NCBI GenBank assembly: GCA_963779485.1
Contig: CAVZYJ010000004.1
Span: 124,001 to 188,000 of the forward strand
DNA from: CAVVJA01 sp963779485
GTDB lineage: Bacteria; Actinomycetota; Actinomycetes; Mycobacteriales; Jatrophihabitantaceae
Reading direction: 5' to 3'
Length of the DNA stretch: 64,000 nt
Below, one piece after another: positions 52,345 to 60,825 of the stretch (positions are counted from its first letter, which is position 1; every line of letters starts with the position of its first letter). The translations under genes and the position numbers were made by a program. The notes beneath the pieces are model-generated. The model was not told where the DNA came from. It saw only the letters and a list, made by a program, of their open reading frames with translations, and did not search any database.

Positions 52345-53526
52345 ATGTCCGACGTCCTTTCGTCGGGCCGCCGTGCGCCCGACGTGGCTGGCCCCCTGGT
52401 CGATCGGGTACGCCATCGGCTGGTGGCCACGGCCGGCCAGACCGAAGATCCACCGCTCGCCTCGATCGTGCGGGACGAGGCGGCCGTCCTCGCGGACGAT
52501 GTGGTGCTGGCCGAGCTGCGTCGCGAGGTTGCTGCTGAGCTGTCCGGCACCGGTCCGCTGGAGCAGTTGCTTGAGATTCCTGGAGTGACCGATGTGCTCG
52601 TCAACGGGCCGTCCGAGGTGTGGATGGATCGCGGGCACGGCGTGGAACGCACCGCGCTGACATTTCCCGACGACGCTGCGGTGCGCCGGTTGGCGCAACG
52701 CCTGGCGGCGGGCGCAGGGCGGCGGCTGGACGATGCGAGTCCGTTCGTCGACGCCGCGTTGCCGGACGGCACCCGGCTGCACGCGGTGCTCCCACCGATC
52801 ACTGCGCACCCTGCGATTTCGCTGCGAGTACTGCGACGGCGCCGGTTCACGATCCCGCAGCTCGCGCCAGCCGGCGTCGCTGAGTTGCTCATGGCCATCG
52901 TCGCCGCCCGGCTCGCGGTTCTGGTGAGCGGCGGGACCGGCAGTGGGAAGACGACCCTGCTCGGCGCCATGCTGGCCACCGTCGGCCCCGGCGAGCGCCT
53001 GGTCGTCATCGAAGACGCCGCCGAGCTCGTCATCGACCATCCGCACGTCGTGCGGCTCGTCACGCGGACGCCGAATGTCGAAGGTCAAGGCGCGATTGGG
53101 CTGCGGGAGCTAGTCCGTCAGGCGCTACGGATGCGCCCCGATCGGCTGATTGTCGGCGAGTTCCGCGGCGCCGAGATGGCCGAGCTACTCGTCGCGCTGA
53201 ATACCGGTCACGAGGGCGGTGCCGCGACCGTGCATGTGAACAGCGCGCGCGACGTGGGCGCCCGGTTGGTGGCTCTGGGCGCGCTGGCCGGGCTCAGCCG
53301 GGAGGCGGTGATCAGCCAGGTCGTCGGTGCGATCGACGTGATCGTTCACCTGCGCCGGGACCGAGGCTCGTGCCGATTGGACGAGATCGCCGTCATATCC
53401 GGAAGCGGTGCGGACCTGGCGGTGTCGGCGGTGTGGTCGGCGGCAGAAGGGCGGCTCCCGGGGGCCGCGGAGCTTGCCCGCCGGTTACGTGACCGAGGTA
53501 TCAGCATTCCGGAGCTGGTCCGATGA
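52345..53526 (+). CDS. tadA: TadA family pilus assembly/secretion ATPase (CpaF)
   Basis: Type II/IV secretion hexameric ATPase of 393 residues powering Flp pilus assembly. It has the N-terminal LLEIPGVTDVLVNGPSEVW, Walker A GGTGSGKTTLL (~195), the Asp box VVIEDAAELVIDHPHV, Walker B-type RLIVGEFRGAEMAELL and the His box GHEGGAATVHVNSARD. It is slightly short at the N-terminus relative to CpaF but complete in all ATPase motifs. Its stop overlaps tadB by 4 bases (ATGA). Confidence 0.93.
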   Translation: MSDVLSSGRRAPDVAGPLVDRVRHRLVATAGQTEDPPLASIVRDEAAVLADDVVLAELRREVAAELSGTGPLEQLLEIPGVTDVLVNGPSEVWMDRGHGVERTALTFPDDAAVRRLAQRLAAGAGRRLDDASPFVDAALPDGTRLHAVLPPITAHPAISLRVLRRRRFTIPQLAPAGVAELLMAIVAARLAVLVSGGTGSGKTTLLGAMLATVGPGERLVVIEDAAELVIDHPHVVRLVTRTPNVEGQGAIGLRELVRQALRMRPDRLIVGEFRGAEMAELLVALNTGHEGGAATVHVNSARDVGARLVALGALAGLSREAVISQVVGAIDVIVHLRRDRGSCRLDEIAVISGSGADLAVSAVWSAAEGRLPGAAELARRLRDRGISIPELVR

Positions 53527-54377
53527 CGACCAGCCTCGTCGCGATGGCCATCGGGATGGCGATCCTCTGCTGGCCGATCTCGTCCGTCGATCACCACCGG
53601 CTTCGTCGACTCGCCGAGGCGGGTCGGCTCGGTCGACTTGCCAAGTCCGCTGACCCCCGCTCGCGACTGCGCCGGACGTGGCCGGGTCGGATGCTTCCGG
53701 GCCCGACCGTGGCGCTGGGCGCGGCGGCGATCGTCGGCGTCGCCACTGGTGCGCGATATGGCGGCGGCCTGGGGGTGGCAGCCGCCCTGATCCCCGCCGT
53801 GGCCTGGCGGCTACTGCGGGCCCGTGCGCTTCGCCGAAGTCGGGCTATCCGCGCCCGTGCGCTCAATGCCGCGCTGGGGCTTGCCTGCGCCGAGCTGGCG
53901 GCTGGTACCCGCATCGATCACGCCCTGCAAGCCGCCGCGGAGGCGGCCGGACCGTTCGAGGCTGCCTTCGGCGCCGCCGCCCGGGCGGTCGGCGAGGCGA
54001 GCGATCCGGTCGCTGCCGTGGTCGCGGCCGACACCGCCGCCGAGCTTCGCCCGATGGTGGCGGCCTTGCAGATCGCAATGCGATCCGGCGCTCCGATTGC
54101 TGCGGTTCTCGACCGGGCGCGTAGCGACGTCGCGGAGCGGGCAGCTCTGGCCCGTGATCTTGCGGCCGCAGTTTCCGGTGCGCGCGCTTCCGCTGCGTTG
54201 CTGGCGGTGCTTCCGGCGCTCGGTGTCGCGATGGGCGTGGGGCTGGGCGCAGCTCCGCTGCGCGTGTTATTCGGTACGTCCGCCGGGCACGGCTTACTGG
54301 CGACCGGCGCGGTGCTCACCGCGCTCGGCCTGCTCTGGACGGAGCGGTTGATCAGTGCCGCGGAGCGACCACCGTGA
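53523..54377 (+). CDS. tadB: TadB-like inner-membrane platform protein
   Basis: A 284-residue type II secretion F-domain protein. After an N-terminal helix come two helices (~60-98), the cytoplasmic helical F domain (LACAELAAGTRIDHALQAAA, PMVAALQIAMRSGAPIAAVLDRA, ALARDLAAAVSGARASA) and C-terminal helices (~215-275). TadB and TadC form the platform on which TadA acts. The predicted GspF-like pattern and position make the call secure. Overlaps tadA and tadC by 4 bases each. Confidence 0.87.
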   Translation: MTTSLVAMAIGMAILCWPISSVDHHRLRRLAEAGRLGRLAKSADPRSRLRRTWPGRMLPGPTVALGAAAIVGVATGARYGGGLGVAAALIPAVAWRLLRARALRRSRAIRARALNAALGLACAELAAGTRIDHALQAAAEAAGPFEAAFGAAARAVGEASDPVAAVVAADTAAELRPMVAALQIAMRSGAPIAAVLDRARSDVAERAALARDLAAAVSGARASAALLAVLPALGVAMGVGLGAAPLRVLFGTSAGHGLLATGAVLTALGLLWTERLISAAERPP

Positions 54378-55147
54378 CGCCGACCGTCCTTGGCCTGCTT
54401 GCGGCCGCGATCTGGCTCAGTGGCCGGCCCGTCGGCGAGCCCTCCGCGGCGGCTAGACCGGCTCCGCGCGGTCGACGCAGCGGGCGTCCGCTACGGCTGG
54501 CCCGCGGGACCGACATCGGGGCACGGCTGGCGCCCGCGCGACTCGGAGTCATGGCTGGCGTTGCGGCCGTTGTGGCGGCGGTAGCCGCCCTGGGGCCCGC
54601 CCATGGCGGGCTCGTCGGCATCGTCGGCGCGCCCCTCGCCGCGGCCGGAAGCGCCCGTCTGGCGCGGCGCTCGCGCCTGCGACCGGACGGGCGGCGAGTG
54701 GCCACACTTCCGCTGACCGTGGACCTCCTGGCCGCCGCGCTCAGGGCCGGTCAGCCGGTTGACGCCGCCCTCAGTGCAGCAGCGGCGACCGCCGATGCCC
54801 GAACGTCGGCCGAACTCGGCCAGGTGGCTGGACTGCTTCGGCTCGGCGCCGACCCGCCTGACGCGTGGCAATCGCTCCTCACCGATCCGGTGCTCGGTGG
54901 CGTTGCCCGGACCGCGTGCCGAAGTGCGCAGAGCGGGATCCGGCTGGCGGGGAACCTGGAGCAACTCGGTCGCGAGCTTCGAGCCGACACCCGGGCGGCC
55001 GCGCAGGCTCGGGCGCACCGGGCGGCGGTCTGGGCCATGGCGCCGCTCGGGCTGTGCTTCCTGCCCGCGTTCGTCTGTCTCGGCGTCGTCCCGACCGTGA
55101 TCGGCCTCGCCGGCGGTGCGTTCTCCGGCCTGACCTCAGCGCACTGA
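54374..55147 (+). CDS. tadC: TadC-like inner-membrane platform protein
   Basis: A 257-residue partner of TadB. An N-terminal helix and Pro/Arg-rich loop are followed by two helices (~55-95), an F domain (VDLLAAALRAGQPVDAALSAAA, ACRSAQSGIRLAGNLEQLG) and C-terminal helices ending LPAFVCLGVVPTVIGLAGG. The GTG start overlaps the tadB stop. Downstream, 359 bases with a repeat copy and a second TCCACAG element separate it from the pilin gene, so a separate promoter probably drives flp-tadE-tadG. Confidence 0.85.
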   Translation: MTPTVLGLLAAAIWLSGRPVGEPSAAARPAPRGRRSGRPLRLARGTDIGARLAPARLGVMAGVAAVVAAVAALGPAHGGLVGIVGAPLAAAGSARLARRSRLRPDGRRVATLPLTVDLLAAALRAGQPVDAALSAAAATADARTSAELGQVAGLLRLGADPPDAWQSLLTDPVLGGVARTACRSAQSGIRLAGNLEQLGRELRADTRAAAQARAHRAAVWAMAPLGLCFLPAFVCLGVVPTVIGLAGGAFSGLTSAH

Positions 55148-55206
55148 TCCAACCGTCGCGCACCTCTTCCCCGGTCATTCTTCCCCGCACGCCACTGTGG
55201 CGCAGA

Positions 55207-55252
55207 TGATCTTGGAGATGTCGTCGCTGGAGGCAGTAAGTCCAAGATCACG
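55207..55252. repeat. dispersed palindromic element, copy D
   Basis: Left arm TGATCTTGGA (55207-55216) and right arm AAGTCCAAGATCACG (55238-55252). The end of the left arm (GAT in place of CTT) has drifted. The 18-base spacer GTCGTCGCTGGAGGCAGT is nearly that of copy A, showing that the loop is conserved too, not just the stem. Located between co-oriented tadC and flp. Confidence 0.8.
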
Positions 55253-55357
55253 AGCTGGCGAATCCCGGGCGCCCAGGCCAGCCGGACCAGTCGGCGCCCG
55301 TAAGGGCGGGCCGAACGCCGCTCTCCTGCCGAAGGTCCTGGATCGCCCAGGCCACGT

Positions 55358-55400
55358 TGTCAAGTCGAGCGTCCACAGAAGCGAAGTTGTCCACAGTTGC
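55358..55400. promoter_or_regulatory. tad-locus TCCACAG element, copy 2 (DnaA-box-like)
   Basis: The counterpart of 51579-51621: TGTCAAGTCG leader, cores CGTCCACAG (55370-55378) and GTTGTCCACAG (55386-55396) in the same spacing. The second core contains TTGTCCACA, the favoured DnaA-box form in high-GC actinobacteria. It lies 106 bases before the flp start. Base changes between the copies mostly avoid the two TCCACAG cores. Confidence 0.7.
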
Positions 55401-55506
55401 GCTACGCGCCCGATACGCAGCCGGTTATCCCTGTTGGCTTGGACGTGTCGGGGCGGCGACGGGTCCGAAGGCCGGGCCATCACGAGCTGCCCGGGAGGTG
55501 CGTCAC

Positions 55507-55683
55507 ATGATCACGAAGCTAAGGCGGTTCCTGCGCGACGACGCGGGCATGACAACGGCCGAGTACGCCGTTGGCACGATCGCCGCGGTGGCGTTCGCAG
55601 CGGTCCTGTACAAGGTCGTGCAGAGCGGGGTGGTGCAGTCGGCCCTGACCGCGATCATCCAGTCAGCGCTGCACACGCTGTGA
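55507..55683 (+). CDS. flp: Flp-type pilin, DUF4244 family
   Basis: A 58-residue prepilin: basic leader ITKLRRFLRDDAG, then the processing and polymerisation region MTTAEYAVGTIAAVAFAAVLYKVV with the conserved Glu five residues after the predicted cut (Gly before Met). This is the DUF4244 small pilin that accompanies actinobacterial tad loci (Rv3656c). No prepilin peptidase is in the window. It overlaps tadE by 4 bases. The longer upstream reading frame lacks a start with a ribosome-binding site. Confidence 0.88.
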   Translation: MITKLRRFLRDDAGMTTAEYAVGTIAAVAFAAVLYKVVQSGVVQSALTAIIQSALHTL

Positions 55684-56072
55684 TCGCCAACCGCTCTCGC
55701 GGCGACCGTGGGATGGTCACGGCGGAGCTGGCGATGGCGCTTCCGGTGCTGATCATGGTGCTTGCCGCAGCCCTCGGCGCGGTGACCGTCGTCGGCCAAC
55801 GCGTACGGGCCGAGGACGCGGCTCGCGAAGCTGCCCGGGCCGCGGCCCGCGGCGACACGGCCGCGGCTCGCCGGCTGGTCACTCAGGTTGCTCCCGGAGC
55901 GACCGTGTCGCTGTTTCGCTCCGACGACCGAACGACGGCCCGGGTATCGATCGTCGTGCGTCCGTTGGGGGCGTGGCCGGCGGTCACTGTCGACGGCACC
56001 GCGGTCGCCGCCACCGAACCGGACGTCGATGGTGGGTCCGGGCTCCCGCCGGTGGCTGGTCACGTGCCATGA
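55680..56072 (+). CDS. TadE-like minor pilin/pseudopilin
   Basis: A 130-residue TadE-family protein starting at GTG 55680, coupled to flp. The N-terminal GDRGMVTAELAMALPVLIMVLAAALGAVTVVG is the TadE pseudopilin signature (Glu and hydrophobic helix), followed by an Ala/Arg-rich helix and a beta-rich C-terminal part. TadE proteins are minor components needed for pilus assembly. Equivalent to Rv3655c. Confidence 0.85.
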   Translation: MIANRSRGDRGMVTAELAMALPVLIMVLAAALGAVTVVGQRVRAEDAAREAARAAARGDTAAARRLVTQVAPGATVSLFRSDDRTTARVSIVVRPLGAWPAVTVDGTAVAATEPDVDGGSGLPPVAGHVP

Positions 56073-56752
56073 CCGAGACGAACGCCCCGAAGGAAGGGCT
56101 ACACCTCGTCGGTCGGTCAGGAATCGGTCGATCAGGAATCGGTCGGTCAGGAATCGGTCGGTCAGGAATCGGCATGGTGTCGCCGGGGGCGACCCGCTCG
56201 GCCCGAGCATGCGGCGCCCGCAGGATCCGGCCCGGTGTCGATTGTTGTCGAGACGGCGCTGGGCCAGATCGAGGGATCCGGGCCGGCCCGGGCCGAAACA
56301 TCCGGCACCCGCCGGTCTGGTTTCCCGCCGCTGGACGGGACGGTGGATCGGCGACGATCTGGGTGTTGGCGTGCTCGATGGTCGTACTTCTCGTCGCGCT
56401 GGTCGTCGCGATTCGGACCGCAGCGGCCGTGGCCCGGCACCGCGCCGAGACTGCAGCTGATCTCGCCGCGCTCGCCGCCGCCGGCCGGATCGGCTATGTC
56501 CCGGACGTCGCCGCCATCTGCGCAGCCGCGGAGGCGATCGCCACGGCGAACCGCGGGCAGTTGCTGGCGTGCACGGCGCTGCTCCAGCCGGATGGACAGA
56601 GCGGCACGGTCTCGGTTCGGGCGGCATTCTCGGCCGGACTGCCGATCGTGGGCAATGTGCGAGCGAGCGCCTCGGCTCGCGCCGGCAGACTCCCCGCGAG
56701 CTCGACGCCCGAGGCCGCAGCGTCGAGTTCAGCTGGGCCGGCACCTCCTTAG
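56069..56752 (+). CDS. TadG-like (Rv3654c-type) membrane protein with N-terminal GRSGI repeats
   Basis: A 227-residue product if translation starts at ATG 56069 (4-base overlap with tadE). The recognisable part is residues ~92-190: GGSATIWVLACSMVVLLVALVV, then the helix RHRAETAADLAALAAAGRIG typical of the helicase/secretion neighbourhood TadE/G-like proteins. The first ~90 residues are low complexity and include four GRSGI repeats coded by a 15-bp minisatellite. No better start lies before the membrane helix, so the N-terminal extension is probably real but variable. Confidence 0.7.
   Translation: MTETNAPKEGLHLVGRSGIGRSGIGRSGIGRSGIGMVSPGATRSARACGARRIRPGVDCCRDGAGPDRGIRAGPGRNIRHPPVWFPAAGRDGGSATIWVLACSMVVLLVALVVAIRTAAAVARHRAETAADLAALAAAGRIGYVPDVAAICAAAEAIATANRGQLLACTALLQPDGQSGTVSVRAAFSAGLPIVGNVRASASARAGRLPASSTPEAAASSSAGPAPP
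56111..56170 (+). repeat. 15-bp tandem repeat, four units, in frame
   Basis: Four head-to-tail copies of GGTCGGTCAGGAATC at 56111-56125, 56126-56140 (one change, GGTCGATCAGGAATC), 56141-56155 and 56156-56170. The unit length is a multiple of three, so copy-number change keeps the tadG-like frame and adds or removes one GRSGI pentapeptide per unit. Perfect or near-perfect copies indicate recent slippage. Confidence 0.92.
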
Positions 56753-56937
56753 CCGCGGCCGAAGCTAGGCTGGCTGGCGGAAGGCCCGCGGGCGTGAGGT
56801 TCCGCCGGAAGCCGAAGGCCTCTGGCCCGACGTATCCGGTAGGCCGAGCGCGAGTAGGGTGCGACGTCGGCCCGCACACCCTTCGGTGGTGCGAGCCTCG
56901 CGATCCTTCGACGGCGTCATCGGGGAAGGGATGCCTG

Positions 56938-57315
56938 GTGGATTTCTCGGTGACGACCCGCGCTATCGACGATATCCGTGTCGTCGACGTCGCAGGCGAG
57001 GTCGACGTCTTCTCGGCCTCGGAGCTGGCCAACCAGTTGACTCAGCTGTTCGACGCCGGGCGACGCATCGTGATGGTCGACCTGACGGCAGTTACGTTCC
57101 TCGATTCGACGGGGTTGGGCACCTTGGTCGCCGCACGCAATCGAGCCGAAGAAGCGGGTGGGCAACTTCCCGTGATCGGTAGCGGGGACCGGGTAATGAA
57201 GTTGTTCCGCATCACTGGCCTGGAGGATGTCTTCGAGATCTATCCGTCGATCGACGCTGCGGTCACTGCGACGAGAGCAGCCGGACGGCCGGACTCTGAT
57301 ACGCCATCGACCTAG
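56938..57315 (+). CDS. STAS-domain anti-sigma factor antagonist (SpoIIAA/RsbV/BldG-like)
   Basis: A 125-residue single STAS domain. The phosphorylatable-Ser motif VDLTAVTFLDSTGLGTLV places the Ser at residue 57; the sheet strand RVVDVAGEVDVFSASEL and the closing helix FEIYPSIDAAVTATRA complete the fold. Such proteins bind anti-sigma kinases when dephosphorylated and free a sigma factor; no kinase or sigma gene is in the window. GTG 56938 has AAGGG about seven bases upstream; the reading frame extends far upstream without a start signal. Confidence 0.9.
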   Translation: MDFSVTTRAIDDIRVVDVAGEVDVFSASELANQLTQLFDAGRRIVMVDLTAVTFLDSTGLGTLVAARNRAEEAGGQLPVIGSGDRVMKLFRITGLEDVFEIYPSIDAAVTATRAAGRPDSDTPST

Positions 57316-57774
57316 CCTGATCCGGAAGCGCAGCCCGGCGCTCAGCGCCGCCGAGAACCCATCGGCCTCAAGCCATGGCTGCTGCGCATCCCCGGCACCC
57401 GTCGATGCGGTCGTCCCAGCAGTGCTGGCCCGCGCTCGGGCGCCGGTCGAGGTCCGGTCGTAGCTCCCGCTCGGGGCACTTCTTAGGTGATGGAGGTGTT
57501 AGCTCCGGTGGGCACCGGAGCTAAGCCAGCGACCGTCGGCGATCCGCCGGCGGCGATACCGTGGGAAGCCGACAAGCATTCCGAAGAGTTCGGCGACACA
57601 CATCCAACGTCGCGCCGGTAACGTCACGTGACCTCCTGATCCCATGGATGCGCGGGTGCGGCTAGACTCCGCAGCAGCGCGCACGGAACCTCCTCGTCGA
57701 GTCGCTCATTTGCTTGGGCCCTGCGTGACAACCTGCGAAATAGCCCCCAGGGCAAGTTGACGAAGGAGCCTGCA
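57316..57774. other. intergenic region upstream of hppA
   Basis: A 459-base gap containing the 26-base palindrome at 57499-57524 and the hppA 5' region. Short ORFs have no ribosome-binding site or family match. AAGGAG at 57763-57768 is the hppA ribosome-binding site. TAGACT near 57663 could be a -10 hexamer, but I see no convincing -35 partner. Confidence 0.4.
57499..57524. promoter_or_regulatory. perfect 26-base palindrome (12-bp arms, GG centre)
   Basis: TTAGCTCCGGTG (57499-57510), GG, CACCGGAGCTAA (57513-57524) with no mismatch. It lies 184 bases after the STAS stop and 250 before hppA. A two-base centre is too tight for an RNA hairpin at full length and there is no U-run, so a dimeric-protein operator is as likely as a terminator. 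Confidence 0.6.
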
Positions 57775-60090
57775 TTGGCGCTGGCACAATCCAACATCAT
57801 CGCTGCGCCGGCTATTTCCGGGAGTGAAAAGGTTTTCGTCGTCGCGATCGGCGTCGTTGCCATCGCAGCATTGGTCTTTTGCGTCGGGTTGGTCAAAGAG
57901 GTGCTGAAGGCCGACCCGGGCACGCCCAAAATGCAGGAGATCGCCAAGGCCGTCCAGGAGGGCGCGTCGGCGTACCTGAACCGGCAGTTCCGGACTCTCG
58001 CCGTCTTCTCCGTGATCGTTTTCGTGTTGCTGATCCTGCTCCCGGTCAACGAGGGTGGCTGGAGCGTTCGAATCGGGCGAGCTGTCTTCTTCCTGGTCGG
58101 CGCGAGCTTCTCGGCGACGGTGGGCTATATCGGCATGACGATGGCGACCCGGGCCAACGTCCGGGTCGCGGCCGCAGCCCGAAACGGCGGCGCGGCGCGC
58201 GGATTCCACATCGCGTTCCGGACGGGCGGCATCTGCGGAATGCTCACGATCGGCCTAGGCCTGTTCGGCGCGTCCTTCGTGCTGCTCGTCTACAACCAGA
58301 ACGCGCCGACCGTCCTCGAGGGCTTCGGCTTCGGCGGCGCGCTGCTCGCGATGTTCATGCGGGTCGGCGGCGGCATCTTTACCAAGGCGGCCGATGTCGG
58401 TGCCGACCTCGTCGGCAAGGTCGAGGCCGGAATCCCCGAGGACGATCCCCGTAACGCGGCGACGATTGCTGACAACGTGGGCGACAACGTGGGCGACTGC
58501 GCCGGCATGGCCGCCGACCTGTTCGAGTCCTACGCCGTCACACTGGTGGCCGCGCTGATCCTTGGCCAGACGGCATTCGGGGCCAAGGGCCTGCTGCTTC
58601 CGTTGATCATCGGAGGCGTCGGCGTGATCAGCTCCATCGTGGGCATCCTGATGACGAAGCTGCGGGCGTCCGACCGCAACGGCCTGGTGGCGATCAACCG
58701 AGGCTTCTTCTTCTCGGCGGCAGTGTCGCTGGTGCTGGTGGCCGTCATTGCGTTCACCTACCTGCCCGGAACGTTCAGCGGGTTCGGCGACGCCATCGAC
58801 GCCACCGGCAATCCCAAGGTGATCGCGTTCCTGGCCGTACTGATCGGGATCGTGCTGGCCGTCCTCATCCAGCAGCTGACCGGCTACTTCACCGACACCG
58901 TCCGCCGCCCGGTCAAAGACGTGGCCAGCACATCGGTCACCGGGCCGGCCACCGTGATCCTGGCCGGTATCTCGCTCGGCTTGGAATCTGCCGTCTACAC
59001 CGCCATCCTCATCGCGCTGGCCGTTTTCGGCGCCTTCCTGCTCGGGAGCGGCTCGATCGCGGTGGCCCTGTTCGCCGTGGCCCTGGCCGGATGCGGCCTG
59101 CTCACAACGGCAGGCGTCATCGTCTCGATGGACACGTTCGGTCCGGTCAGCGACAACGCCCAGGGCATCGCCGAGATGAGCGGCGACATCGACAAGGTCG
59201 GCGCGCAGGTGCTGACTGATCTGGACGCCGTCGGCAACACCACGAAGGCGATCACCAAGGGCATCGCGATCGCGACCGCCGTGCTCGCAGCCACCGCGCT
59301 GTTCGGTTCGTTCACGGACGCGGTCGGCATCGCAATCGGGAAGACCGGAGTTCAACCGACGAGCAACAACTTCGCCTTCATCACGAACCTCACCCAGCCC
59401 AACAACCTGGTCGGCATCATTCTCGGGGCGTCGGTCGTGTTCCTGTTCAGCGGGCTAGCCGTGAGCGCGGTCGGCCGAACCGCGGGTCGGGTGGTGTTCG
59501 AGGTCCGCGAGCAGTTCCGTACCAAGCCCGGAATCATGGACTTCACCGAGCGGCCCGACTACAGCCGCGTCGTCGATATCTGCACCCGTGATTCGTTGCG
59601 GGAACTGGCCACGCCCGGCCTGCTGGCGATCCTGGCGCCCATCACGATCGGGTTCACGTTCGGCGTCGCGCCGCTCGCCGGCTACCTCGCCGGAGCGATC
59701 GCTGCCGGCGTGCTCATGGCCGTGTTCCTCGCCAACTCCGGTGGTGCATGGGACAACGCCAAGAAGATGGTCGAGGACGGTTCCTACGGCGGCAAGGGCA
59801 GTGACGCGCACGCGGCCACCGTCATCGGCGACACCGTCGGCGACCCGTTCAAGGACACCGCCGGTCCGGCCATCAACCCGCTGATCAAGGTGATGAACCT
59901 GGTGTCCGTCCTGGTGGCGCCTGCGGTGGTCCAGTTGAGCCTTGGCGACAGCGCGTCGGCGCCGCTGCGAGCCGTCATAGCGGTCGTCGGGTTCGCGATC
60001 ATCGTCGCCGCCGTAACCGTGTCGAAGCGGCGCAAGATCTCGATGGGTTCGGTGCCGGCTCAGGACGCGGTCCCGGCGGCCCGCGCTTGA
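57775..60090 (+). CDS. hppA: K+-insensitive H+-translocating membrane pyrophosphatase
   Basis: Proton pump driven by pyrophosphate hydrolysis; 771 residues, ~16 helices. The pyrophosphate/Mg site has DVGADLVGKVEAGIPEDDPRN and DNVGDNVGDCAGMAADLFESY; the C-terminal site has GGAWDNAKKMVEDG and GDTVGDPFKDTAGPA. The cation switch reads GNTTKAITKG, with Lys and Thr where the K+-dependent class has Ala and Gly/Ala, so the pump should not need potassium. TTG 57775 follows AAGGAG by six bases; the earlier TTG at 57757 would place that signal inside the gene. Confidence 0.94.
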   Translation: MALAQSNIIAAPAISGSEKVFVVAIGVVAIAALVFCVGLVKEVLKADPGTPKMQEIAKAVQEGASAYLNRQFRTLAVFSVIVFVLLILLPVNEGGWSVRIGRAVFFLVGASFSATVGYIGMTMATRANVRVAAAARNGGAARGFHIAFRTGGICGMLTIGLGLFGASFVLLVYNQNAPTVLEGFGFGGALLAMFMRVGGGIFTKAADVGADLVGKVEAGIPEDDPRNAATIADNVGDNVGDCAGMAADLFESYAVTLVAALILGQTAFGAKGLLLPLIIGGVGVISSIVGILMTKLRASDRNGLVAINRGFFFSAAVSLVLVAVIAFTYLPGTFSGFGDAIDATGNPKVIAFLAVLIGIVLAVLIQQLTGYFTDTVRRPVKDVASTSVTGPATVILAGISLGLESAVYTAILIALAVFGAFLLGSGSIAVALFAVALAGCGLLTTAGVIVSMDTFGPVSDNAQGIAEMSGDIDKVGAQVLTDLDAVGNTTKAITKGIAIATAVLAATALFGSFTDAVGIAIGKTGVQPTSNNFAFITNLTQPNNLVGIILGASVVFLFSGLAVSAVGRTAGRVVFEVREQFRTKPGIMDFTERPDYSRVVDICTRDSLRELATPGLLAILAPITIGFTFGVAPLAGYLAGAIAAGVLMAVFLANSGGAWDNAKKMVEDGSYGGKGSDAHAATVIGDTVGDPFKDTAGPAINPLIKVMNLVSVLVAPAVVQLSLGDSASAPLRAVIAVVGFAIIVAAVTVSKRRKISMGSVPAQDAVPAARA

Positions 60091-60221
60091 CCCAGGTCAA
60101 CAAGGCTCCGGACGGCTCGAGGCCGGGCCGTTCCGGTGCCGGACGGTCGCCCGGGAAGTAGCCGCAGCGCGTCCAGGGATAGCGCCGGCGCCGGGCGCGG
60201 CCGATCTGCGAGGCTTCGGGT

Positions 60222-60794
60222 ATGCAGTTCTCGCTCTTCGGAGCCGCGGTCGCCGAGCCGACGCTCGACGACCTCGACGGCGTGCTGCTCGCGGGCGGGC
60301 ACTGGGTGCGCAGCGGCGACCTGGCCCGGCTGTCGGTGGTGGTCGACAAGGACTGGCGGGCGGCGACGCTCACCGCGGCCTTCACAGCTCGCGGCGTCGG
60401 TGAGGCGACCCAGCCGATCGTTGCGGCCGAGGGGGGATTCGGGGTCCGCACCGCCTTCGCCCCGGCACTGCTCCCGCATGCCGCCCGCTGGACCCGCGGA
60501 GCGAACGAGGGACTGCCGGCGGGGCTGGTCCTCTCGCCGAGTGGCCTGCGGTTGTGGTGTATCGCCAGTGGCCGGGCCGACGAGGGCGGATATTTGCTGG
60601 GCACCGACGAGCCGGACGATGCCACCCATCGAGCGGCGGGCGCGCAGCTGTCGCGGCTGGGGCTCGCGGCGGTATCGGTCACCCGCCGCGGTGGCGGTCC
60701 GGGTTGGCGCATCACCTCGGCCCGGCGGATGCGTCGGCTGGCCGAGATCGTTGGAGACGCGCCGGACGGCGCAGGCACCGACTGGCCCCGCTAG
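60222..60794 (+). CDS. conserved actinobacterial hypothetical protein (Rv3647c-like)
   Basis: A 190-residue soluble protein starting MQFSLFGAAVAEPTLDDLDGVLL. The pattern (GGHWVRSGDLARLSVVVD, PAALLPHAARWTRGA-like segment, SPSGLRLWCIASGR, GWRITSARRMRRLAEIVG) matches the conserved hypothetical that sits beside topA in actinobacteria (Rv3647c, ~192 residues). No catalytic motif is recognisable. It reads toward topA and is followed by a copy of the dispersed repeat. Confidence 0.75.
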   Translation: MQFSLFGAAVAEPTLDDLDGVLLAGGHWVRSGDLARLSVVVDKDWRAATLTAAFTARGVGEATQPIVAAEGGFGVRTAFAPALLPHAARWTRGANEGLPAGLVLSPSGLRLWCIASGRADEGGYLLGTDEPDDATHRAAGAQLSRLGLAAVSVTRRGGGPGWRITSARRMRRLAEIVGDAPDGAGTDWPR

Positions 60795-60825
60795 CCGGGC
60801 GGTCGGATACCCGGCCCCAACGGGA

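Larger units (their letters stand above)
55148..55506. other. tadC-flp intergenic region (repeat D and TCCACAG element)
   Basis: A 359-base gap in an otherwise overlapping operon. It holds a dispersed palindromic element (55207-55252), the second TCCACAG element (55358-55400) and presumably the flp promoter downstream of that. No ORF here has a ribosome-binding site or recognisable product. Splitting of the tad locus at this point would allow the abundant pilin to be expressed separately from the machinery. Confidence 0.6.

Noticed and set aside
51579..55400. The TCCACAG elements as part of a replication origin.
   Set aside because: Only two DnaA-box-like cores per site, no AT-rich unwinding region and no dnaA/dnaN genes; their placement before tad genes fits regulation better.
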